Made by a program: the position numbers and the translations under genes. Positions 16,512-24,984 of a stretch of 64,000 nucleotides of DNA are shown here, piece after piece. The notes beneath the pieces were generated by a model that was not told where the DNA came from, searched no databases, and saw only the letters and a list, made by a program, of their open reading frames with translations. Within the stretch, counting starts at the first letter, position 1; each line of letters opens with the position of its first letter. Source of the DNA: Mesorhizobium sp. AR10 (lineage in GTDB: Bacteria; Pseudomonadota; Alphaproteobacteria; Rhizobiales; Rhizobiaceae); assembly GCF_024746795.1 (NCBI RefSeq), contig NZ_CP080524.1, positions 1,488,001-1,552,000 of the forward strand, written 5' to 3'.

Positions 16512-17996
16512 TCATCCGCCATAGCGCTGCTTCAGGTGATTGACGAAATAGGTGGCATTGAGCTTCTCGCCGGTGGCGCGTTCGAGCAGATCCGGCGTCG
16601 ACCAGCGCGAACCTTGGGACCAGACCCGTTCGCGGCGCCAGTCGTTGATTGCCGCAAAATCGCCCCTTGCCAGGTCGCCCTCGGCGGAAGGGTACTCCCG
16701 CATCAGCGCCGACCATTGCTGCGCCGCCATCATGGCGCCCAGCGCATAGGAGGGGAAATAGCCGAAGGCGGCACCCGGCCAGTGCCCGTCCTGCATCGGT
16801 CCGTCAGCCGGGTTGTCGATGGTGGACAGGCCAAGGTATTCACGCATCTTGGCGTCCCAGGCCTCGGGCAGGTCTGCCACTTCCAGCCGCCCGGAGACCA
16901 GCTCCTGTTCAAGTTCGTAGCGCAGGATGACGTGCAGCGGATAGGTGACCTCGTCGGCGTCGATGCGGATCAGGCCGCGTTCGACCCGGTGCACATGCGG
17001 CAGGATGTCGTCGATCGACCAGGCCTCGCCGAGATGCCTTTCGACCACCGGCAGTGCCCAGCGCCAGAAGGCCGGGTTGCGGCCGAGTTGCTTTTCTACG
17101 AACAGGCTCTGGCTTTCATGCACCGCCATGCCGCGCGCCTTGCCCAGCGGCCAATGCGCCCAAGCCTCCGGCAGGTTCTGCTCGTATAGCGCATGGCCGG
17201 TCTCGTGCAGCACGCCCATCAACGCCGACAGGAAATCCGTGGTCTTGTAGCGGGTGGTGATGCGCACGTCGCTTGGCACGCCGCCGCAGAAGGGATGATG
17301 CGACACCGACAGCGAGCCATGGGTGAGGTCGAAGCCGACCGCTGCCATCATGGCGAGGCCAAGCTCGCGCTGTTTGTCGATCGCATAGCGGCCCGAAAGC
17401 GGTTTTAGCGGGCGCTTGCCGAGCCGCGCCTCCTGCACGGCCAGCGCTTCCGGCACAAAACCTCTGAGGAAAGTCTTCAGCTCAACAAATACCGGCGTGA
17501 TGTCGGCTGTGCGGTTGCCGGGATCATATTGCTCCATCAGCGCGTCGTAGGGGTCGAGGCCGAGTACGTCGGCGCGGAGTGCCGCTTCCTCGCGCACCAG
17601 CGCTACCACGCCTTCAAGCGCCGGCAGGAAACCCGCCCAGTCGTTCTTTGCGCGCAGATCGCGCCAGAGCTGTTCGGAGCGCATGCGCGCCGTCGTCTGC
17701 CGCTCGACGAACTCAACCGGCAGGCAGGTCATGTTGGTGTATTGGCGGCGGAATTCCCTGACGGCTGCCTGTTGCTCCTCGTTCAGCGTTTCCTGCTCGG
17801 CCGCCGCGATCCAATCGGCAATCTCCGGCGCCGTCGCCCGGGCGTGATGCATGCCGGCAAGAGCCGACATCGCTTCGGCGCGCTTCTCGCCGCCGCCCAC
17901 AGCCATATGGGTCGCCTCGTCGGCGCCAAGGATGGCGAGCGCATGCTCCAGCGCTTCGAGCTTGTGGCCGAGGTCATCGAGTTTTTGAAAGGACAT
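16512..17996 (-). CDS. Carboxypeptidase, peptidase family M32
   Basis: A 494-residue cytoplasmic metallocarboxypeptidase of the Taq/Pfu family. The zinc motif HETGH is at residues 264-268 (HETGHALYEQN), preceded by the family signature HPFCGGVPSDVRITTRY and followed by GMAVHESQSLFVE with the third ligand Glu. Length is typical. Start ATG at 17996 begins MSFQKLDDLGHKLEAL; the frame extends upstream to 18251 but that segment opposes the DUF1304 promoter and has no family similarity. It removes C-terminal residues from short peptides in known members. Confidence 0.94.
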   Translation of the reverse strand: MSFQKLDDLGHKLEALEHALAILGADEATHMAVGGGEKRAEAMSALAGMHHARATAPEIADWIAAAEQETLNEEQQAAVREFRRQYTNMTCLPVEFVERQTTARMRSEQLWRDLRAKNDWAGFLPALEGVVALVREEAALRADVLGLDPYDALMEQYDPGNRTADITPVFVELKTFLRGFVPEALAVQEARLGKRPLKPLSGRYAIDKQRELGLAMMAAVGFDLTHGSLSVSHHPFCGGVPSDVRITTRYKTTDFLSALMGVLHETGHALYEQNLPEAWAHWPLGKARGMAVHESQSLFVEKQLGRNPAFWRWALPVVERHLGEAWSIDDILPHVHRVERGLIRIDADEVTYPLHVILRYELEQELVSGRLEVADLPEAWDAKMREYLGLSTIDNPADGPMQDGHWPGAAFGYFPSYALGAMMAAQQWSALMREYPSAEGDLARGDFAAINDWRRERVWSQGSRWSTPDLLERATGEKLNATYFVNHLKQRYGG

Positions 17997-18158
17997 GACG
18001 GGTTCCGAATCGGACGGCGGGAAAAGATACCAATGCGCAAGCATTGGCAACCCTGAAGCCCATGTCTGCCGTTGGTTTGGTGCGATGCACCTTGCGGAGG
18101 TGACGGCGGGCGTGGAATGCTGGCCGGCGGCAAAGGACCGCGATGCAGGGGAGACAAG

Positions 18159-18512
18159 ATGGTCGGCAACATTCTGGTCGGGCTGGTGGCCCTGATCCAC
18201 CTTTACATCGTCTATCTCGAAATGGTGCTGTGGGATACGCCGCGCGGCCACAAGGCATTCAGCCTGACGCCGGAATTCGCCAGCGCGTCGAAAGTGCTTG
18301 CCGCCAATCAGGGGCTTTACAACGGCTTTCTCGCCGCCGGCCTGATCTGGGGCCTTTATCTCGGCGAGGCCGGCTTCCAGATCAAAGTCTTCTTTCTGCT
18401 TTGCGTCGCCATTGCAGGCCTCTACGGCGCGGCGACGGTCGGCAGGAAGATCCTGTTCATCCAGACCGTGCCGTCCGTCCTGGCGCTGATCGTGCTCTGG
18501 CTTGGCTGGTGA
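18159..18512 (+). CDS. DUF1304 family membrane protein
   Basis: A 117-residue protein with four membrane helices (VGNILVGLVALIHLYIVYLEM at the start, NGFLAAGLIWGLYLG, IKVFFLLCVAIAGLYGAATV and VPSVLALIVLWLGW at the end). Motifs HLYIVYLEMVLW and NQGLYNGFLAAGL are those of the DUF1304 family. Function is unknown. The start at 18159 follows a GGGGAGA site; earlier in-frame Met has no such site. It is divergent from the carboxypeptidase. Confidence 0.85.
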   Translation: MVGNILVGLVALIHLYIVYLEMVLWDTPRGHKAFSLTPEFASASKVLAANQGLYNGFLAAGLIWGLYLGEAGFQIKVFFLLCVAIAGLYGAATVGRKILFIQTVPSVLALIVLWLGW

Positions 18513-18580
18513 AAAAGACGCCCTGGGGGACGGAGTTCCCTTGGGCGCCAGGTGCTCAGTCCCTTCCTCTGGTCAGGTGA

Positions 18581-19006
18581 TCAGCCGTTCGGATAGTGCC
18601 CGCCGTCGGCGCCGTCGCCCATCAAGAAGCTGGTGCCGGTGTCAACCCGGAGCGCCTGGTCGACATTGTCGAGCCGTCGCATCAAATCGTGATACTGCGT
18701 TGCGGGTATCCTGCCATGATCCGCGGCGGCCGTTTTTGTCGCTGCCTTGCTGATATGGGCGGCGCGCATGTGCAGCCTTTGCGCCTCGGCCGGCGTAATC
18801 GTTTTCTCCTGCCTTGCGTCGGTGATGCCTTCGTCGACACCCTTCACCTGTTCGATCAGGCTGGTGACGCGCGGACCCGTGAAGTCGGTCGGCGCAGACT
18901 CATCAAGGGCGCCCTTGTGGTGTCCGGCGGCGCAGGCGCCGGCGAGCGGAACGGCGATGAGCAGTGCGGTGAGGCTTGCAGTCCTGAGAGTGTTCAAAGA
19001 GCGCAT
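18581..19006 (-). CDS. Small exported protein of unknown function
   Basis: A 141-residue protein with an N-terminal signal (LTALLIAVPLAGACAAG) that may be a weak lipobox (AGAC), so it could be a periplasmic protein or lipoprotein. The mature part is helical and charged: VTSLIEQVKGVDEGITDARQ, then AAHISKAATKTAA and MRRLDNVDQALRVDTG. No family is recognised with confidence. It is flanked by short gaps and reads toward the DUF1304 gene end. Gene status is supported by the clean signal peptide and codon bias. Confidence 0.6.
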   Translation of the reverse strand: MRSLNTLRTASLTALLIAVPLAGACAAGHHKGALDESAPTDFTGPRVTSLIEQVKGVDEGITDARQEKTITPAEAQRLHMRAAHISKAATKTAAADHGRIPATQYHDLMRRLDNVDQALRVDTGTSFLMGDGADGGHYPNG

Positions 19007-19247
19007 GGTTGCGTCCTCCTCTTATTGGGGAAGGCGGCGACTATCTCGTCGGTCTTCCGGCCACGGGCCGTCCGGTTCCGTCGCGTCGCGATGATGGGAG
19101 ACATCGCCGGCGGTTCTCGGCCCATGGCGGACGCTAGGAGCGTGCCGTGGCGAAGTGTAATTAAAAAAAGATAATCTTTTCAGGCCTTGTCGACCTCATA
19201 TTCGTGCCCTAGCGCCGAGCCGGCTGAACAAATTGGCGTGATCTGCA

Positions 19248-20279
19248 TCACCGTTCGGTGAGCTTCAGCTCGATGCGGCGGTTCTTGTTGCGCGCCTCTT
19301 CGGTGTCGGCGGGATCGAGCGGCTGAAATTCGCCGAAGCCGGCAGCGACCAGCCGGTTGGCCGGCACGCCGTTCTCGATCAGGAACTTCACCACCGAGGT
19401 CGAGCGTGCCGTCGACAATTCCCAGTTGTCGCGGTAGCGGCCGGCACCGGACAGCGGCTTGTTGTCGGTGTGGCCATCGACGCGCAGCACCCAGTTGATC
19501 TCCGGCGGGATCTCCTTCTGCAATTCGATGATGGCGTCGGCGAGCTTCTTCATCTCGACCTTGCCGGCATCGTTGATCACTTCGGAGCCGGTGGGGAAAA
19601 GCACCTCCGATTGGAAGACGAAACGGTCGCCGACAATGCGGATGTTCTCGCGGTCGGCGAGGATCTCGCGCAAGCGCCCGAAGAAGTCGGACCGGTAGCG
19701 GTTCAGCTCCTGCACGCGTTGCGCCAGCGCGACGTTGAGGCGACGGCCGAGATCGGCGATCTTGGTGTTGGAGTCGCGGTCGCGGGTTTCCGAGACGTCG
19801 AGTGCATCCTCGAGCGCGCCGATCTGCTTGCGCAGTGCGGCGATCTGCTGGTTGAGGATTTCGACCTGGCTCAGCGCCTGCTGGCTGATCTGGCGCTGGC
19901 CTTCGAGTTCGCCGCTCAGCGCCGTGGCGCGCTGGTTGGCCGCGTCGCCGGCACCGGCGCCTTGTGCCAGCAATTGTTCGAGCCGGCTCTTTTCGGCTTC
20001 CGACGCCGACAGCGACGCCTGCAGATTGGCGAGCGAATCTTCCTTGTCCTGCGTCGTCGAGCGTTCCAGCGCCAGAAGCTGGGTCAGTTCGTTGATCTGC
20101 GAGTTGAGGCGGTTGAGCACCGTGTCCTTGCCGGAGATTTCGCGACCGAGCAGGAATTGCGCCAGCACGAAGACCGTGAGCAGGAACATGATAGCCAGGA
20201 GCAGCGTCGACAGCGCATCGACGAAGCCTGGCCAGTAGTCGATGCGGCGATCGGTGCGCCGGCCCCTGGCGAGAGCCAT
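19248..20279 (-). CDS. Membrane-anchored coiled-coil protein with C-terminal OmpA/MotB domain
   Basis: A 343-residue protein with one N-terminal membrane helix (WPGFVDALSTLLLAIMFLLTVFVLAQFLLG). A long coiled coil follows, about residues 55-190 (heptad-rich SQINELTQLLALERS ... QQIAALRKQIGALEDAL). A peptidoglycan-binding OmpA-like domain closes it, with VDGHTDNKPLSG near residue 270 and the ARNKNRRIELKL ending. The Asp in the membrane helix (GFVDALST) sits where MotB and ZorB proteins have their proton-channel Asp. It starts one base after the stop of the MotA-like gene, so the two form one complex. Confidence 0.9.
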   Translation of the reverse strand: MALARGRRTDRRIDYWPGFVDALSTLLLAIMFLLTVFVLAQFLLGREISGKDTVLNRLNSQINELTQLLALERSTTQDKEDSLANLQASLSASEAEKSRLEQLLAQGAGAGDAANQRATALSGELEGQRQISQQALSQVEILNQQIAALRKQIGALEDALDVSETRDRDSNTKIADLGRRLNVALAQRVQELNRYRSDFFGRLREILADRENIRIVGDRFVFQSEVLFPTGSEVINDAGKVEMKKLADAIIELQKEIPPEINWVLRVDGHTDNKPLSGAGRYRDNWELSTARSTSVVKFLIENGVPANRLVAAGFGEFQPLDPADTEEARNKNRRIELKLTER

Positions 20280-20280
20280 G

Positions 20281-21306
20281 CTAGTGGACTCCCTGCTTCT
20301 TCAGCGCGTCGGCGATCTTCTCCAGCGTGCTGCGCATCGCCTTCTGCTCGTCGGACTGCGCTTCGACCCAGTCGCGCATAATCTGTTGTTCGGAGCGCAT
20401 GTTCTTGACCAGGCCCGAAATGCCGTCGGCCAGATTGGCCATGGCTGTGGCGACGCGCGGATTGGAGCCGCCGCCGTTTTCCTGCATGCTGCGCAGCCTT
20501 TCGGACAAGACGCGGATCTCGTCGGAGGACTCGGTCTTGGCCGCATCGGAGACGACGATGTCGTGCGACAGGTCGGTGACCGAGGACAGCCAGTTTTCGA
20601 GTTCGGTGTAGAAGCGCGTCTGGGCACGGCCGGCCTGCAGGTCAAGGAAGCCGAGCACCAGCGAGCCCGAGAGGCCGAACAGCGAGGATGAGAAGGCTGT
20701 GCCCATGCCGGCCAACGGCGCCGAAAGCCCCTGTTTCAGGGAATCGAGCACCGCGGCGGCATCGCCCGTGCCGGGATCGAGCGAATTGATGGTTTCGCGG
20801 ATCGAGCCGATCGTGTTGAGCAGGCCCCAGAAGGTGCCGAGCAGGCCCAGGAACACCAGGAGCCCGACGAGGTAGCGCGAGGTGTCGCGGCTTTCGTCGA
20901 GGCGGGTGGCAATCGAATCAAGCATGGTGCGCATCGAGGTCGTCGAGAAGGCTATCGACGCCGAGCGGCCGATCATTGCCTTCATCGGCGCCAGCAGTAT
21001 CGGTTCGGTGGTTTCGGAGCCGGCACGGAAGGAGTTGACCCAGCGCACTTCGCGAAACAGGCGTCCGACCTGGGCGAAGGCAAGCAGGATGCCGATCACC
21101 AGCACGCCGACGATCAGGCCGTTGAGGCCGGGGTTGGTGACGAAGGCGCTCGATATCTGGCGTGTCAGGATGGCGGCGATGAAGGCGACGATGACCAGGA
21201 AGATCACCATGGTCAACAGAAAGACCTGCGGGCTCGACAGTTTGTGCGGGTCGTAAATCAGGACGTCGGAACGCCTGCCCACACCGAAATATCTGAGAAA
21301 AGCCAT
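20281..21306 (-). CDS. MotA/TolQ/ExbB-like proton channel subunit
   Basis: A 341-residue inner membrane protein. Two leading helices (SPQVFLLTMVIFLVIVAFIAAIL, LNGLIVGVLVIGILLAFAQV) are followed by a cytoplasmic section and a helix pair (YLVGLLVFLGLLGTFWGLLNTIG and LAGMGTAFSSSLFGLSGSLVLGF), the classic MotA/TolQ channel motifs. The C-terminal third is a helical tail (RVLSERLRSMQENGG ... MRDWVEAQSDEQKA). ATG at 21306 is preferred; the longer frame begins at a TTG at 21375. With the next gene it makes a stator-like pair separate from flagellar genes. No ZorC/ZorD or flagellar genes lie nearby. Confidence 0.88.
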   Translation of the reverse strand: MAFLRYFGVGRRSDVLIYDPHKLSSPQVFLLTMVIFLVIVAFIAAILTRQISSAFVTNPGLNGLIVGVLVIGILLAFAQVGRLFREVRWVNSFRAGSETTEPILLAPMKAMIGRSASIAFSTTSMRTMLDSIATRLDESRDTSRYLVGLLVFLGLLGTFWGLLNTIGSIRETINSLDPGTGDAAAVLDSLKQGLSAPLAGMGTAFSSSLFGLSGSLVLGFLDLQAGRAQTRFYTELENWLSSVTDLSHDIVVSDAAKTESSDEIRVLSERLRSMQENGGGSNPRVATAMANLADGISGLVKNMRSEQQIMRDWVEAQSDEQKAMRSTLEKIADALKKQGVH

Positions 21307-21403
21307 CCGTGCCCCGTTTCCGATGCCGCTGCCGTCGATCAAGTAATTCGCGACTCTAAACGGAATTGTGACCAAATTGAATGGCGCTTGGCAATATTGC
21401 CAC

Positions 21404-21455
21404 TGGAGCGCCGCGCGTCCGACTGGACGCGCAAAGGACGCTCTAACACTCTAAA
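21404..21455. repeat. GAGCGCCG palindromic repeat (copy 2)
   Basis: Same repeat family as at 4787-4835: GAGCGCCGCGCGTCC, four bases, GGACGCG, then AGGACGCTCTA. Most differences lie in the loop and near the right end. It sits in the gap between the MotA-like gene and the hemolysin III gene. Confidence 0.65.
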
Positions 21456-21513
21456 ATCCGGTTCGGCAGATGATCTTGTCCGCAACCTTTCGGTTCCCGG
21501 GTCACATGCTGCG

Positions 21514-22206
21514 TCAAAGCCGGTTGATGACCAGGCAATCGACCATTGCGGCAAGATGCAGGCCGGCGCCAGTGACGACAAAGCCGTGCCACAGTGCATT
21601 GTGGAAGCGCAGGCCCTTCCAGGCGAAGAAGATGACACCGCAGGAATAGACGATGCCGCCGGCAACGATGAGTGCGATCGATGTCGTCGGCAATGTCGCG
21701 ACGAGCGGCTTGACCAGAACGATGCCGCTCCAGCCGATGGCGAGATAGAAGACGATCGCCAGCCGGTCGAAGCGGCCAGGAAGAAACACTTTTATGGCGA
21801 TGCCGATCACTGCCGCGGTCCAGACAAGGACAATCATCGAGACGGCCAGCGGCGAGGTGTCGAGCTGGGCAAGGAAAGGCGTGTAGGTCGCGGCGATCAA
21901 CAGATAGATCGCGGCATGGTCGAAGCGCCTCAGGATCCACTTTGCCGGTGACGACACCGGCCACAGATTATAGGCCAGCGATACCGACAGCACGGTGAGC
22001 AGCGAAACCACGTAGAAGGCGGCAGCGATATATTCGCCGGGGCCGGCATGGAACGCGGCCAGCGCCAGCAGCGCCGAGCCAGCTGATATCGCCAGCACGA
22101 TGCCAACCGCATGGACGATGCCGTCGGCGATCATCTCGGCGCGCGAATAGTGCCAGCGACCCACAAACGGGATTTCGATCTGCAATTCGGGCCGGCTGTT
22201 GATCAT
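21514..22206 (-). CDS. Hemolysin III (PAQR/YqfA) family membrane protein
   Basis: A 230-residue protein with seven membrane segments. Family motifs seen are the early MIADGIVHAVGIVLAISAG (His near the first helix), RRFDHAAIYLLIAATYTPF near residues 92-110 and the C-terminal NALWHGFVVTGAGLHLAA. These conserved Ser/His/Asp residues form the presumed zinc site in the PAQR superfamily. Despite the family name, cytolytic activity is not established for most members. Single gene between the MotA-like pair and the inositol monophosphatase. Confidence 0.92.
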   Translation of the reverse strand: MINSRPELQIEIPFVGRWHYSRAEMIADGIVHAVGIVLAISAGSALLALAAFHAGPGEYIAAAFYVVSLLTVLSVSLAYNLWPVSSPAKWILRRFDHAAIYLLIAATYTPFLAQLDTSPLAVSMIVLVWTAAVIGIAIKVFLPGRFDRLAIVFYLAIGWSGIVLVKPLVATLPTTSIALIVAGGIVYSCGVIFFAWKGLRFHNALWHGFVVTGAGLHLAAMVDCLVINRL

Positions 22207-22313
22207 CGAGGGTCCTGCATATCACCCATATCTGGGCAGTCGCCGGACAGTATTTCAAGCTTTGGTTGCGGTTTTGCGACTGCGGCGCATCAGCGCGCGC
22301 CGGCCTAGTGGTA

Positions 22314-23114
22314 TCAGCGCGGCGTGACCGGCTTCTTCACGGTCTTCAACAGCGCACGGTGAATGACCTCGTTGCCGGCGATGACGGAGCCGCCTTCCAG
22401 CATGTCCTGACCGCCGTCCATGTCGGAGACAAAGCCGCCCGCTTCGCGGATCAACAAGATGCCGGCGGCGACATCCCAGGCCGACAGGCCGACTTCCCAG
22501 AACCCGTCCATGCGGCCGGCGGCGACGTAAGCGAGATCGAGCGAGGCAGAGCCCATTCGGCGGATGCCGGAAACCTCGGCCATCACGTTGCGCAGCTCGA
22601 CAAGGAAATTGCCGTGCTGGCCGTGCCCGAGATGCGGCACGCCGCAGCCAATCACCGTGTCGACCAGCTTGGTACGGCCGGCGACGCGCAGCCGGCGATC
22701 GTTCATGAAGGCGCCGCCGCCGCGTTCGGCGGTGTAGAGCTCGTCCATCGCCGGATTGTAGATGACGCCGGCGACGATCTGGCCCTGGCGCTCCAGCGCG
22801 ATCGAGATGGCAAAGAGCGGAATGCCGTGCAGGAAGTTTGTGGTGCCGTCGAGCGGATCGACGATCCAGCGGTGCTGGCCGTCGTCGCCTTCGATGACGC
22901 CGCGCTCCTCCATCAGGAAGGCATAGCCTGGCCGCGCCTTCGACAATTCGGCAAACAGGATGTCCTCGGCCTTGCGGTCGGCCTGGCTGACATAGTCACC
23001 CGGCCCCTTCATCGAGACCTGCAGGTTCTGCACTTCGCCGAAGTCGCGCGACAGCGAACGGCCGGCCTTCATGGCGGCCTGAACCATGACGTTTAGAAGT
23101 GCGGAGCGTGCCAT
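22314..23114 (-). CDS. suhB: Inositol-1-monophosphatase family protein
   Basis: A 266-residue Mg-dependent phosphatase. Metal-binding motifs are all present: MEERGVIEGDD (Glu-rich loop), the hallmark WIVDPLDGTTNFLHGIPLF and late WEVGLSAWDVAAGILLIREAGG. It starts MARSALLNVMVQAAMKAGRSL at 23114; the upstream extension to 23183 runs into an intergenic repeat and is rejected. It lies downstream of efp on the same strand, with a 46-base palindromic repeat between. It may act on inositol or glycerol phosphates, and SuhB in E. coli also aids rRNA antitermination. Confidence 0.92.
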   Translation of the reverse strand: MARSALLNVMVQAAMKAGRSLSRDFGEVQNLQVSMKGPGDYVSQADRKAEDILFAELSKARPGYAFLMEERGVIEGDDGQHRWIVDPLDGTTNFLHGIPLFAISIALERQGQIVAGVIYNPAMDELYTAERGGGAFMNDRRLRVAGRTKLVDTVIGCGVPHLGHGQHGNFLVELRNVMAEVSGIRRMGSASLDLAYVAAGRMDGFWEVGLSAWDVAAGILLIREAGGFVSDMDGGQDMLEGGSVIAGNEVIHRALLKTVKKPVTPR

Positions 23115-23154
23115 CGTGCTTCTTCCTGCTGCTGCGCTTTGAGCTCTGTCTCGA

Positions 23155-23200
23155 GCATGTCGGTGGCCCAAAACCGGGGCCACTTTTGGGCGACATGCAT
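23155..23200. repeat. 46-base palindromic repeat GCATGTCG...CGACATGC (copy 1)
   Basis: Ends in GCATGTCG and CGACATGC, with inner arms CCCAAAA and TTTTGGG. A copy matching at 42 of 46 positions is at 41724-41769. It touches the efp stop codon (23200-23202) and fills the gap before the inositol monophosphatase gene. As RNA it would fold into a strong hairpin at the 3' end of the efp reading frame. Confidence 0.8.
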
Positions 23201-23766
23201 CAGTCGGCGCGGCGCACGTAAGTGATTTCGTTGGTATCGACGATGATGCGCTCGCCAGAGCCGATGAAGGGCGGCACCAGCACGCGGATGCCGTTTTCCA
23301 GTATCGCCGGCTTGTAGGACGAGGCCGCCGTCTGACCCTTCACCACCGGGTCAGCCTCGGTGATGGCCAGCGTCACCTGGTCGGGAAGCGAAATGCCGAT
23401 CGGCCTTTCGTCATAGAGCTGGACGGTTACCATCATGCCGTCCTGGAGGAAGGCGGCACGGTCGCCGACGAACTCTTTTTGCAGTTCGAGCTGCTCGTAG
23501 CTCTCGGTGTCCATGAACACCAGTGCGTCGCCCTGCTCGTACAGAAAGGAGAAATCCTTCATCTCCAGACGGATCTGCTCGACGGTCTCGGCCGAGCGGA
23601 AGCGCTCGTTGAGCTTGGTGCCGTTGATCAGGTTCTTCAGTTCGACCTGGTTGTAGGCGCCGCCCTTGCCGGGCTTGACGGTGTTGGTCCTGACCGCCAC
23701 CCAAAGGCCGCCATCATGCTCGATGACGTTGCCGGGACGGATTTCGTTGCCATTGATCTTGGCCAT
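23200..23766 (-). CDS. efp: Translation elongation factor P
   Basis: A 188-residue factor that helps ribosomes through proline stretches. It starts [22 protein letters not shown] and contains the loop [12 protein letters not shown] with the Lys at the position modified by EpmA in relatives. The ending [11 protein letters not shown] is also typical. The start is the ATG at 23766; residues in the longer frame upstream are not conserved. Three KOW/OB-type domains fit the length. Its neighbours (inositol monophosphatase, Sel1 protein, ThiE-like) are the usual rhizobial set. Confidence 0.97.
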   Translation of the reverse strand: MAKINGNEIRPGNVIEHDGGLWVAVRTNTVKPGKGGAYNQVELKNLINGTKLNERFRSAETVEQIRLEMKDFSFLYEQGDALVFMDTESYEQLELQKEFVGDRAAFLQDGMMVTVQLYDERPIGISLPDQVTLAITEADPVVKGQTAASSYKPAILENGIRVLVPPFIGSGERIIVDTNEITYVRRAD

Positions 23767-23936
23767 GATGATTTTGATCCGGAATGAGATGTTCGCCGCT
23801 GCGAATTTCGGCCTCCAAGACCACAAATCACCCAAAGAGGCAAGGGAGCGAGGCAAGAGGGGCCGAACGACGGCAAGGCCAATTCCTCGTTGATATCCAC
23901 CCGCGTTGCTGCCGGATGTTCAGTGTCCGGGGCGGT

Positions 23937-24983
23937 TTACGGCAGGCGGTTCGCCTTCTGCAGCGCCTGCTTGGTCTGGTCGTCGGTCAGGCCCTGCAGA
24001 AAATCGTCCATCTGCGGATCGATAAGCCCGGCGCGGCGGGCGACGATGTACCAGGCGCCGGCCAGGATCAGATCCGGGTCGGTGCCGATGCCGCCCATAT
24101 AGAGCTTGGCGAGGCGATTCTGGGCGGCGACATTGCCGCCCTCGGCAGCCTGTTTCATCCAGCCAAAGCCGGATTTCAGGTCGCGCGGGCCGCCACGTCC
24201 CTCAATCATCCAGGCGGCAAGATCGATTTGCGCGGTGTCGTAATTCTGCCTTGCGGCCTGCGCCAGCAGGCGGCGGGCCTGGGCGTCGTCGCGCGGCTTG
24301 CCGCCGGCGCCATTGGCATAGATCTGCGCCATCGCATACTGCGCATCGGCAAGCCCGGTGGCGGCGGCGCGCTCGTAGTAGGAGACGGCCTTGGCGATGC
24401 CGGCGTCACCAGGGTCCTGCGCGACCAGCAGCTGCGCGAAATTGAACTGCGCCAGCCGGTTGCCGGCCTCGGCGGCCGCCTGCATCAGCGCATAGGCCTC
24501 CTTCTCGTCCTTCTTGACGTAGCGGCCGTCGAGCAGCATCAGCGCATACTGGAATTGCGATTCCGGAATGCCCTGTTCGGCGGCAAGCGCGTACCATTTC
24601 GCGGCCCCTGCCGCGTTGAGCGGTACACCGAGCCCGCGTGACAGTATCTCGGCCACCAGGGTCTGCGCCACCGGGTCGCCGTTTTCCGCGCGGATCAGCG
24701 CGAGGTTGTAGGCCGTCTTGTAGAGGCCGCGTTGAAAGGCGCCGTAGGCGGGGTCCGACGGCTTGGCGCCGAAACGGTCGGGATTGATGGCGTCGGCCGA
24801 CGGCAGCGGTGCGGGCTCGGCGGTGGTGGCGGGCTGCGGCAGCGGCTTTTCGATCGGCTTGTCGGTATGCACGCCGGTGTCTGGCTTTGGCTGCGGCAGC
24901 GGAACTGTCTGCGCGGCGGTGGCGGCGCCTTGCATCACCAAGGCTGCAACGAGAGCCCAAAGAGGAAGCACTGGCGACGGCAC
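23937..24983 (-). CDS. Exported Sel1/TPR repeat protein
   Basis: A 348-residue protein with a signal peptide (LPLWALVAALVMQGAATAAQ), a proline-rich linker (PLPQPKPDTGVHTDKPIEKP) and about six Sel1-type repeats, for example AAKWYALAAEQGIPESQFQYAL and AVSYYERAAATGLADAQYAMAQIY. Such repeats scaffold protein contacts in the periplasm. I choose GTG at 24983: it directly follows the ThiE-like stop at 24985, has GAGGAC upstream and opens on the signal peptide; no ATG lies between. It is co-transcribed with the ThiE-like gene. Confidence 0.83.
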   Translation of the reverse strand: MPSPVLPLWALVAALVMQGAATAAQTVPLPQPKPDTGVHTDKPIEKPLPQPATTAEPAPLPSADAINPDRFGAKPSDPAYGAFQRGLYKTAYNLALIRAENGDPVAQTLVAEILSRGLGVPLNAAGAAKWYALAAEQGIPESQFQYALMLLDGRYVKKDEKEAYALMQAAAEAGNRLAQFNFAQLLVAQDPGDAGIAKAVSYYERAAATGLADAQYAMAQIYANGAGGKPRDDAQARRLLAQAARQNYDTAQIDLAAWMIEGRGGPRDLKSGFGWMKQAAEGGNVAAQNRLAKLYMGGIGTDPDLILAGAWYIVARRAGLIDPQMDDFLQGLTDDQTKQALQKANRLP

Positions 24984-24984
24984 G

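Noticed and set aside
23154..23200. Riboswitch or leader RNA before the inositol monophosphatase gene
   Set aside because: The same sequence recurs at 41.7 kb before an unrelated gene, so it is a dispersed palindrome.
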